Of a stretch of 64,000 bases of DNA, positions 44,506-51,607 are shown one piece after another. This DNA comes from Polaribacter litorisediminis (GTDB lineage Bacteria > Bacteroidota > Bacteroidia > Flavobacteriales > Flavobacteriaceae), in contig NZ_CP082966.1 of assembly GCF_019968605.1 (NCBI RefSeq), positions 979,001 through 1,043,000 on the forward strand, written 5' to 3'. The notes under the pieces are model-generated. The model ran no database searches and was not told the DNA's origin. It was given only the letters and a program-made list of their open reading frames with translations. The position numbers and the translations under genes are program-made. The first letter of the stretch is position 1, and every line of letters starts with the position of its first letter.

Positions 44506-45258
44506 ATGATAAAATTCTTTAGAAAAATTCGTCAAAACCTACTAATGGAAAACAAAACAGGAAAATATTTTAAATATGCTATTGGAGAAATTGTGTTAGT
44601 CATGATTGGGATCCTACTAGCCTTGCAAGTAAGCAACTGGAATCAGGAGCGCAAGGAAGCAGACAAAGAGCAATTACTGTTAGAGGCGCTTCATCAGGAG
44701 TTCCTAGAAAATAGAAACCAATTAGATAGTGTCGTTTTTGTACATGAGCGATCTTTAGCTAGTACGCAAAAAATGATTTCGAGATTCCCTATAAATATAA
44801 AAACAGTCAATCTAGACACATTGAGTAAAAGTTTCCAATATTGGGGGAATTGGAGTACATTTAATCCATCACAAGGCGTAATCAAGTCTTTGGTCAACTC
44901 TTCCACTTTCGAGCTGATTTCCAATCCTGAATTAAGAGTACTCCTAGTATCATGGGAGGATGTGTTAGCCGACTATAAAGAAGAAGAGGACATTGCAGTA
45001 CAACTTCTCTATGATGATCTTTTTCCAGAGCTAGCATCTAATATTGCTTGGCGGAGTAGTGGACTGATGGATGATAGATTTGATAAAAACTACCTTACTA
45101 CCTTCAACTTCGAGAATCTATTCTTGAGGAGAGCGGATATTTTAAGGACCATATTAGGTATAGATTCAAAAAACAATTACGAGCTATTACAAATCAAGGT
45201 GACCATCGATCGTATCATCGAACTTTCAAGAAAAAAAACCAATGATAAAATTCTTTAG
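44506..45258 (+). CDS. DUF6090 array member 15 (group B)
   Basis: 250 aa, no linker insert. Head RKIRQNLLMENKTGK. Group B body with LLLEALHQEFLENRNQLD, ASTQKMISRFPINIKTVNLD, FNPSQGVIKSLVNSSTFEL. Member 16 encodes the same protein with only a few silent base changes, offset by 865 bases, so this is a very recent tandem duplication. Confidence 0.88.
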   Translation: MIKFFRKIRQNLLMENKTGKYFKYAIGEIVLVMIGILLALQVSNWNQERKEADKEQLLLEALHQEFLENRNQLDSVVFVHERSLASTQKMISRFPINIKTVNLDTLSKSFQYWGNWSTFNPSQGVIKSLVNSSTFELISNPELRVLLVSWEDVLADYKEEEDIAVQLLYDDLFPELASNIAWRSSGLMDDRFDKNYLTTFNFENLFLRRADILRTILGIDSKNNYELLQIKVTIDRIIELSRKKTNDKIL

Positions 45259-45346
45259 AGTATCGTAACAGAATTTTGCAAAGCAAAATCAAAGGGCTTG
45301 TAGACCTTTGTTGAAGATAGCCCTGCCTACCGGCAGGCGCTTGCGG
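45242..45346 (+). repeat. Structured spacer S9
   Basis: Overlaps the last codons of member 15. The head-like start closes at once (GTATCGTAA), so it codes for nothing. Hairpin 1 ATTTTGC/GCAAAAT perfect with loop AAA; hairpin 2 weaker; palindrome CCTGCCTACCGGCAGG; ends CGCTTGCGG. Confidence 0.75.
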
Positions 45347-45370
45347 AAATATAAAAAAGACGTATAACCA

Positions 45371-46123
45371 ATGATAAAATTCTTTAGAAAAATTCGTCAA
45401 AACCTACTAATGGAAAACAAAACAGGAAAATATTTTAAATATGCTATTGGAGAAATTGTGTTAGTCATGATTGGGATCCTACTAGCCTTGCAAGTAAGCA
45501 ACTGGAATCAGGAGCGCAAGGAAGCAGACAAAGAGCAATTACTGTTAGAGGCGCTTCATCAGGAGTTCCTAGAAAATAGAAACCAATTAGATAGTGTCGT
45601 TTTTGTACATGAGCGATCTTTAGCTAGTACGCAAAAAATGATTTCGAGATTCCCTATAAATATAAAAACAGTCAATCTAGACACATTGAGTAAAAGTTTC
45701 CAATATTGGGGGAATTGGAGTACATTTAATCCATCCCAAGGCGTAATTAAGTCTTTGGTCAACTCTTCCACTTTCGAGCTGATTTCCAATCCTGAATTAA
45801 GAGTACTCCTGGTATCATGGGAGGATGTGTTAGCCGACTATAAAGAAGAAGAGGACATTGCAGTACAACTTCTCTATGATGATCTTTTTCCGGAGCTAGC
45901 ATCTAATATTGCTTGGCGGAGTAGTGGACTGATGGATGATAGATTTGATAAAAACTACCTTACTACCTTCAACTTCGAGAATCTATTCTTGAGGAGAGCG
46001 GATATTTTAAGGACCATATTAGGCATAGATTCAAAAAACAATTACGAGCTATTACAAATCAAGGTGACCATCGATCGTATCATCGAACTTTCAAGAAAAA
46101 AAACCAATGATAAAATTCTTTAG
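45371..46123 (+). CDS. DUF6090 array member 16 (group B)
   Basis: 250 aa, same protein as member 15. The duplicated unit covers the gene plus its 5' head and ends in the spacer. Differences found are silent, for example TCACAAGGCGTAATC against TCCCAAGGCGTAATT. Two identical neighbours suggest either dosage or simple recent amplification. Confidence 0.88.
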   Translation: MIKFFRKIRQNLLMENKTGKYFKYAIGEIVLVMIGILLALQVSNWNQERKEADKEQLLLEALHQEFLENRNQLDSVVFVHERSLASTQKMISRFPINIKTVNLDTLSKSFQYWGNWSTFNPSQGVIKSLVNSSTFELISNPELRVLLVSWEDVLADYKEEEDIAVQLLYDDLFPELASNIAWRSSGLMDDRFDKNYLTTFNFENLFLRRADILRTILGIDSKNNYELLQIKVTIDRIIELSRKKTNDKIL

Positions 46124-46217
46124 AGTATCGCAACACAATCTTTTGCAAGGCAAAATCAAATATCTGGCAGACCTTTGGCGGAGATAGCCCTGCCTAACGT
46201 CAGGCAGGCACTTGCGG
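46107..46217 (+). repeat. Structured spacer S10
   Basis: Head-like start that stays open for 26 codons (MIKFFRVSQHNLLQ...). Hairpin 1 TTTTGC/GGCAAAA; hairpin 2 imperfect; palindrome CCTGCCTAACGTCAGGCAGG; ends CACTTGCGG. Confidence 0.75.
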
Positions 46218-46243
46218 ACTTAAACAGATCAAAAATAGAAACA

Positions 46244-46990
46244 ATGATAAAATTCTTTAGAAAAATTCGTCAAAACCTACTAATGGAAAACAAAACGGGA
46301 AAATATTTTAAATATGCTATTGGAGAAATTATATTGGTTGTTATTGGAATTTTAATTGCTATTCAATTAAATGAATGGAGAAATGATATCGTAAACACCA
46401 AACAAAAACAGAAAGTATTAGTAGCCTTAAAGTTAGATTTTGAAGAGAATCTTTTACAATTAGACGGAAAATTAGAAAACCAAGAAAAAAGCTTTTGGAA
46501 ATTTCGGAAAACAAGAGATTTGATCGATTCTATAAATTATATCACAGATAATACAGTGTTAAAAGAAAACTTGGGACATGGTGGGTATTCAGATAGTTTT
46601 AATCCATTTAATGGGGCCTTGCGTTCTGCTATGTCCTCAGGAGATATTCATTTAGTTAAAGGTGAGCGTTTAACTAAATTATTATTTACTTGGGAGGACT
46701 TGGTTATTGATTCTTATGAAGAGATTGAACTTCTTGTAAGTTACGGTTCAGACCCATATTATCGATTGATACATAGCTATACCCAAGCAAGAGATTTAGG
46801 TAAAAAATTACCCGATGATAAAGGGAGTAAGCACTCATCTAATTTCGTTGGTTTATTTAAGGATCCACTATTTGAAAATTATACCCAACAAATGTTTTAT
46901 TACTCATTCAATTATATAAAAGAACTAAAAAAAATTAGAATAAATAATTTAGAAATACTAAAGTTAATCGAACAAGAATTAAAAAAATAA
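46244..46990 (+). CDS. DUF6090 array member 17 (group C)
   Basis: 248 aa from the conserved start; an in-frame ORF extension to 46175 reads through spacer S10 and is rejected. No insert. Head RKIRQNLLMEN as in group B members 15/16, yet the body is group C (NEWRNDIVNTKQKQKVL, FNPFNGALRSAMSSGDIHLV, EILKLIEQELKK). This is the clearest head swap in the array. Confidence 0.88.
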   Translation: MIKFFRKIRQNLLMENKTGKYFKYAIGEIILVVIGILIAIQLNEWRNDIVNTKQKQKVLVALKLDFEENLLQLDGKLENQEKSFWKFRKTRDLIDSINYITDNTVLKENLGHGGYSDSFNPFNGALRSAMSSGDIHLVKGERLTKLLFTWEDLVIDSYEEIELLVSYGSDPYYRLIHSYTQARDLGKKLPDDKGSKHSSNFVGLFKDPLFENYTQQMFYYSFNYIKELKKIRINNLEILKLIEQELKK

Positions 46991-47003
46991 CGAAATCGCA
47001 ACA

Positions 47004-47095
47004 ATGATAAAATTCTTTAGAGTATCGTAACAGAATTTTGCAAAGCAAAATCAAAGGGCTTGTAGACCTTTGTTGAGGATAGCCCTGCCTACCGG
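47004..47095 (+). repeat. Structured spacer S11, left part (split by IS110)
   Basis: Same as S9 up to the palindrome, where it reads CCTGCCTACCGG and is interrupted by the IS. The right part resumes at 48420 with GGCAGGCGCTTTCGG. The uninterrupted form is seen in spacer S12. Confidence 0.8.
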
Positions 47096-47220
47096 CCTTT
47101 AGATTTGTAAAACAAAAATATTAACTTAAAAAAAATCATAATTGAATTGATCTTTCTTTTTTTGCTTCTTTTTTTCTTTGTTAATAACTCTAATTTTGTT
47201 GATAACTAAATACATAAAAA

Positions 47221-47355
47221 AGAACGGGGTGAACTTTTCTGTCGGCTAGATTAATGACCTATTGCCTGTATTAGTCCTCGTTCTTTATTAACCAGGTTAC
47301 AAGGACCAAATAGAATACTAGAATTTACCTTATAAAGGTGTTAGTCAAGGTAACC
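47221..47355 (+). ncRNA. Candidate bridge RNA of the IS110 element
   Basis: First stem 47221-47229/47276-47284 (9 bp, one G-U). In its loop CTGTCGGC (47239-47246) can pair with the complement of target-left CTACCGGC with two wobbles, and TGCCTG (47263-47268) is the complement of target-right CAGGCA. Second stem 47295-47300/47350-47355; its loop has ATAGAATAC (47310-47318), equal to the right end, and TAAAGG (47333-47338), complementary to the left end CCTTTA. This is the arrangement of IS110 bridge RNAs. Prediction only. Confidence 0.65.
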
Positions 47356-47375
47356 ATTTTAAACTTTATAAAATT

Positions 47376-48371
47376 ATGAATATTAAAGACACAGTTGGCA
47401 TCGACATGAGCAAATTAACTTTCGATGCAAGAATCCATTCCAGTCAAATTGAAAGTGAATTTCAAAATGACAAAAAAGGCTACAAAAAATTGGTTGATTG
47501 GACTTACAAGAATTCTGAGTTACCAAAAGAGAACATCATTTTTGTGTTTGAACACACTGGACTTTACTCTGATGGTTTATCCGTTTATTTAGCATCAAAA
47601 CACATTCCTTTTTTTCTAGTTCCAGGTCTTGAAATTAAACAATCAATGGGAATGACAAGAGGTAAAAGCGATAAAGCAGATGCAAAAAAGATAGCAAAAT
47701 ATGCTTATCGAATGAGAGATGAGATTACACCTACAAAGCTTTCGTGTAAGGAAGAACAAAGCCTTAAGCACCTTCTTTCTCTCCGCCAGAGGTTAGTAAA
47801 GCAAAGAGCTGGTTTTAAAGCTTCGCTTAAAGAACAAAAGCGTGTGCTTGTTAAAAAAGATAATAAAACACTCCTATCCACTCAGCAGAAAATGATTAGC
47901 TACTTGACTAAACAAATTCAAGAAGTAGAACATGAAATGATGGATGTTTTAAAGAGTAACCAAAGCATGCTAAATAATTATAAGCTAATAACATCCATTA
48001 AAGGTATCGGATCTCAGACAGCTCTGTTTATGATAGCATACACAGCTAACTTTACTAAGTTCAAAAACCATCGAAAATTTGCATCTTATTCTGGTATTGC
48101 TCCATTTCAAAATCAATCTGGAACTAGTATAAGAGGTAAAACTAAAGTGAGTAATCTGGCAAATAAAAAAATAAAAAGTCTTCTTGATTTGTGTGCAAAA
48201 ACAAGTATCCAACATAATGCTGAAATGAGAATTTACTATGAAAAAAGAGTAGCAGAAGGAAAGAATAAAATGAGTACAATAAATATAATAAGAAACAAAT
48301 TAGTATCAAGAATATTCGCGGTTGTTAATAGAAAAGAGCCTTATATAGACACCATGAAATATGCTGCTTAA
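47376..48371 (+). CDS. IS110 family transposase (DEDD recombinase)
   Basis: 331 aa, full length. N-terminal RuvC-like domain with GIDMSKLTFDA (Asp), FVFEHTGLYSDG (Glu) and RGKSDKADAKKIA (paired Asp). A coiled-coil stretch follows, then the transposase_20 domain SIKGIGSQTALFMIAY and YSGIAPFQNQSGTSIRG with the conserved Ser. The gene looks intact. The long upstream leader carries the candidate bridge RNA. Confidence 0.95.
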   Translation: MNIKDTVGIDMSKLTFDARIHSSQIESEFQNDKKGYKKLVDWTYKNSELPKENIIFVFEHTGLYSDGLSVYLASKHIPFFLVPGLEIKQSMGMTRGKSDKADAKKIAKYAYRMRDEITPTKLSCKEEQSLKHLLSLRQRLVKQRAGFKASLKEQKRVLVKKDNKTLLSTQQKMISYLTKQIQEVEHEMMDVLKSNQSMLNNYKLITSIKGIGSQTALFMIAYTANFTKFKNHRKFASYSGIAPFQNQSGTSIRGKTKVSNLANKKIKSLLDLCAKTSIQHNAEMRIYYEKRVAEGKNKMSTINIIRNKLVSRIFAVVNRKEPYIDTMKYAA

Positions 48372-48459
48372 AATTGTTGATAACTTTAACATTTCTTGGC
48401 TGGTTTAATCATAGAATACAGGCAGGCGCTTTCGGAAACATAAAAAAGACGTATAACCA

Positions 48460-49200
48460 ATGATTAAATTTTTTAGACATATAAGAAAAGACCTTATGGA
48501 AAAAAATAAAACTGGAAAGCCTGCCTTTGCCGCAGGCAGGTATTTTAAATATGCAATCGGAGAAATTGTGTTAGTAATGATAGGTATATTATTGGCTTTA
48601 CAAGTTAATAATTGGAATGAGAACAGAAAAATTAGCAATACTGAACAGCTATTATTGCGCGATTTAAAAACAGAAATACAATCAAACATCATTGCTCTTG
48701 ATACGATAATAAAATCTCACAGAGCATCTCTAAATGCAATAATAACCTTCGATTCGATAATCACTAACTTAAAACAATTTAATAGTCCTCTTGAATTGGA
48801 TACATTATTTAAAACACACGATTTTAATATGACCTATGATCCCAGAACAGGTATTCTCAACTCAATTATCAATTCAGGTAAATTAGATTACATTTCCAAT
48901 AGAGAATTACGATATAAGTTTTCTTCTTTAAACGATATTATTATTGACACCAATGAATCGGCTAATGATTTTAGTGAACAGAGATCGCAATTCTATTGGC
49001 CATTACTAGGTCAGTTATATCAGCGTCAAACAGATGAAAGGTTTAAATTTAATACAATAAAAATTTTAAATAGTTCAGAATTTAATTGGTGGTTAGTGCT
49101 CGCGAAGAGTAGTAGAATAGAAGGATTGGCCGAGGAGAACGATCTTATGAAAACCCTTAAGGAAATCCTAGAATTAATTGAAAATGAAATAATAAAATAA
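48460..49200 (+). CDS. DUF6090 array member 18 (group D, divergent)
   Basis: 246 aa. Insert PAFAAGR. The body keeps the D-type core LLLRDLKTEIQSNIIALD and YDPRTGILNSIINSGKLDYI, but the C-terminal half is its own (SANDFSEQRSQFYWPLLGQL). It restarts the array 40 bases after the IS110 right end; the spacer between is the right part of S11. Confidence 0.87.
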   Translation: MIKFFRHIRKDLMEKNKTGKPAFAAGRYFKYAIGEIVLVMIGILLALQVNNWNENRKISNTEQLLLRDLKTEIQSNIIALDTIIKSHRASLNAIITFDSIITNLKQFNSPLELDTLFKTHDFNMTYDPRTGILNSIINSGKLDYISNRELRYKFSSLNDIIIDTNESANDFSEQRSQFYWPLLGQLYQRQTDERFKFNTIKILNSSEFNWWLVLAKSSRIEGLAEENDLMKTLKEILELIENEIIK

Positions 49201-49213
49201 CGAAACCACAATA

Positions 49214-49310
49214 ATGGTATTATCGCAACACAATTTTTCAAAGCAAAATCAAAGGTCTGGTAGACCTTTGGCGGAGATAGCCCTGCCTACTGGCAGGCAG
49301 GCGCTTGCGT
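49214..49310 (+). repeat. Structured spacer S12
   Basis: Hairpin 2 is perfect: CAAAGGTCT (49250-49258) with AGACCTTTG (49262-49270), loop GGT. Against S6 two pairs have changed on both sides. Palindrome CCTGCCTACTGGCAGGCAGG; ends CGCTTGCGT. It is the undisturbed equivalent of the IS110 target. Confidence 0.8.
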
Positions 49311-49330
49311 AATAATTAAAAGCAACGAAC

Positions 49331-50080
49331 ATGATTAAGTTTTTTAGACACATTCGAAAGCAATTACTTTCAGAAAATAAAACCGGAAAGCCTGTCTTTG
49401 CCGCAGGCAGGTATTTAAAATATGCTATTGGTGAAATTCTTTTGGTGATTATCGGAATTCTTATAGCAGTTTCTATTAATGGTTGGAATGAAGACCGAAA
49501 GCTAAAAAAAGCAGAGCAGTCTATTCTCAAAGACCTTAAACAAGAAATGATAATAAATCTGAAAGCTTTGGAATTCGTACTGGCGGAAAACGAAAAATCC
49601 TTTCAAGCCGCAATAGAAATGAGAGCGCTTTTTAAAGACAGAGCAGCTTTTGATAAAATGTCGAATAGTCTGTTTTATGCATCAGTTAGAAAATTAAATT
49701 GGAATTTTACTTATGATCCGAAAAATGGTATACTTAATTCCATAATCTCTTCAGGACAAATCAATCAACTTTCAAATAAGGAACTAAAATATTTACTGGC
49801 ATCTCTAAAGGAATTAACAACAGATGCTATGGAAAATACACTAAAAATTGAAGCCCAAAGAGATGACTTGATGAAATCAGCTTGGACCAATGCCATGATT
49901 ATTAAAGATGGAAAAAATCTGGGATATAATGTAAAATCAATATATGAGCATCCAGAATTTAGATGGGCAACGAACCATCTTTTTTATTCTCAGCGAAAAG
50001 ATGGATTACCAGAAGAAAAGGAGCTCACGGCAACTTTAGAGCGTATTATTGAACTCATTAATGAAAACATTAATAAATAA
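49331..50080 (+). CDS. DUF6090 array member 19 (group D)
   Basis: 249 aa. Head variant RHIRKQLLSENKTGK, insert PVFAAGR. Group D body close to member 12: SINGWNEDRKLKKAEQSILKDL, AIEMRALFKDRAAFDKM, YDPKNGILNSIISSGQINQL, ELKYLLASLKELTTDAMEN. Ends IELINENINK. Confidence 0.88.
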   Translation: MIKFFRHIRKQLLSENKTGKPVFAAGRYLKYAIGEILLVIIGILIAVSINGWNEDRKLKKAEQSILKDLKQEMIINLKALEFVLAENEKSFQAAIEMRALFKDRAAFDKMSNSLFYASVRKLNWNFTYDPKNGILNSIISSGQINQLSNKELKYLLASLKELTTDAMENTLKIEAQRDDLMKSAWTNAMIIKDGKNLGYNVKSIYEHPEFRWATNHLFYSQRKDGLPEEKELTATLERIIELINENINK

Positions 50081-50150
50081 CGAAAGAACAACTGTATTAT
50101 CATACATTACAACCAACCAAAAAGATTTCCGCTTTCTCGGGAAATAGATG

Positions 50151-50855
50151 ATGATTAAATTTTTTAGACATATAAGAAAAGACCTTATGGAAAAAAACAA
50201 AACAGGTAAATACCTAAAATATGCTATTGGCGAAATTGTGTTAGTAATGATTGGCATCCTACTAGCCTTGCAAGTAAGCAACTGGAATCAAGATCGCAAA
50301 GACAGAATAAGCGAACGCAAGATATTAAACAATATAAATAGAGATTTTATCCAGAATAAGGCAAGTTTCGATTTAGTCAAAGTGGATAACTATAAAAATT
50401 TAGCTGTGTTAGACAGTATCGTACAGATACTAAAAGAAGGTGGGATAACAATAGAGAAATATAATAAATATAATAAATTGATAATCGGCAATACTTACAA
50501 TCCGTATTCAAGTACCGTAGATGCAGTGATCAATTCCAATTCACTTGAATTGATACAAGACGATGAATTGCAAAAATATCTGGTATCTTGGAAAGATGTT
50601 CTAGCTGATTATCTCGAAGGGGAGACTAGATACTTCAAGTTTGTAAATGAACAATGGAGAACCTACATTTTAGAGAATTCAGATTGGGCAGGAAAAAACA
50701 GAGAGATGAATATGAAAGTCCTGTCAAGTATCAAATTTCGGAATCACATCATGGCAAAGAGAGCTCTTATGCATGGGATTATTAAATCAATAGAAGAAGA
50801 ACCCATAGAAAATCATATCAATGAGATTATTCGATTAACAGAACCTAAAAACTAA
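50151..50855 (+). CDS. DUF6090 array member 20 (group A)
   Basis: 234 aa from the second of two adjacent ATG codons (the first, at 50148, would only add one Met). No insert. Group A body very like member 8: ISERKILNNINRDFIQNK, YNPYSSTVDAVINSNSLEL, YLVSWKDVLADYLEGE, EEPIENHINEIIRLTEP. The stop overlaps the next ATG by one base. Confidence 0.88.
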   Translation: MIKFFRHIRKDLMEKNKTGKYLKYAIGEIVLVMIGILLALQVSNWNQDRKDRISERKILNNINRDFIQNKASFDLVKVDNYKNLAVLDSIVQILKEGGITIEKYNKYNKLIIGNTYNPYSSTVDAVINSNSLELIQDDELQKYLVSWKDVLADYLEGETRYFKFVNEQWRTYILENSDWAGKNREMNMKVLSSIKFRNHIMAKRALMHGIIKSIEEEPIENHINEIIRLTEPKN

Positions 50856-51607
50856 TGATTAAATTTTTTAGACACATCAGAAAAAGCCTTATGGAGAAAA
50901 ACCTGCCTACCGGACAGGCAGGCAAAACTGGAAAGCCTGCCTTTGCCGCAGGCAAGTATTTTAAATACGCCATTGGCGAAATTATTCTTGTAATGATAGG
51001 AATACTTTTAGCATTGCAAGTAAGCAACTGGAATCAAGACCGCAAAGACCGTATTAGCGAACGTAAACTTTTAGACAATATTCATAGGGATTTTGTCCAT
51101 AATAAAGTGTTTTTTGATTCTCTGAAAGTTATTCACTATCGAGGGCTTAACGACTTGGATAAATTGGTTGATTTGTTTTCTTTAAATAATGATTCTCTAA
51201 AGCAGGAAGCTTATAAGAAATACAACTTACAAATAAAAAACATGACCTATGATCCATATTCTAGCTCAATAGAATCTGTAGTCAATTCAAATGCGCTTCA
51301 ATTAATTCAAGATGAAAATTTACAGAAATATTTAGTCTCCTGGAAAGATGTGTTTCTCGACTATAAAGAAGATGAAAACAAATACAATGATTATTTGAAT
51401 GACTTCCTTTGGCCTTATTACAGAGATGTATTCGATTATACATTAAAAGATACAGCAATGAACCAGGCCGCAAGAAATTCCATAAAATTTCAAAATATGA
51501 TTATAACCCGAAGGATTAATATAAGAGGTATTATCTATTCCATAGAGAACGAATCCATAGAAAATCACATCAATGAGATTATTCGATTAACACAACCTAC
51601 AAACTAA
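50855..51607 (+). CDS. DUF6090 array member 21 (group A)
   Basis: 250 aa. Two inserts (LPTGQAG, PAFAAGK). Group A body: ISERKLLDNIHRDFVHNKV, YDPYSSSIESVVNSNALQL, YLVSWKDVFLDYKEDE, ESIENHINEIIRLTQP. Starts and ends with one-base overlaps, so members 20, 21 and 22 form a translationally coupled trio. Confidence 0.88.
   Translation: MIKFFRHIRKSLMEKNLPTGQAGKTGKPAFAAGKYFKYAIGEIILVMIGILLALQVSNWNQDRKDRISERKLLDNIHRDFVHNKVFFDSLKVIHYRGLNDLDKLVDLFSLNNDSLKQEAYKKYNLQIKNMTYDPYSSSIESVVNSNALQLIQDENLQKYLVSWKDVFLDYKEDENKYNDYLNDFLWPYYRDVFDYTLKDTAMNQAARNSIKFQNMIITRRINIRGIIYSIENESIENHINEIIRLTQPTN

Larger units (their letters stand above)
47096..48419 (+). mobile_element. IS110 family element inserted into a palindromic repeat
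   Basis: About 1.32 kb. Left end starts CCTTTAGATTTG, right end finishes CATAGAATAC; no inverted repeats and no target duplication, as is normal for IS110. The flanks rejoin to CCTGCCTACCGG-CAGGCAGG, a standard palindrome of this array. One intact recombinase gene and a long 5' non-coding region with two stem-loops are present. Boundary certainty is one or two bases. Confidence 0.85.

Noticed and set aside
33057..47095. Micro-ORFs starting MIKFFR in the spacers as real small proteins
   Set aside because: S9 and S11 close after eight codons (GTATCGTAA), S3 and S4 are in another frame after codon 12, while the hairpins are kept. The DNA fold is more conserved than any peptide.
31381..49310. 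Regularly spaced repeats suggesting a CRISPR array
   Set aside because: Units are 0.7-1 kb apart and separated by full genes; repeats are not 25-40 nt with short unique spacers, and no cas genes are present.
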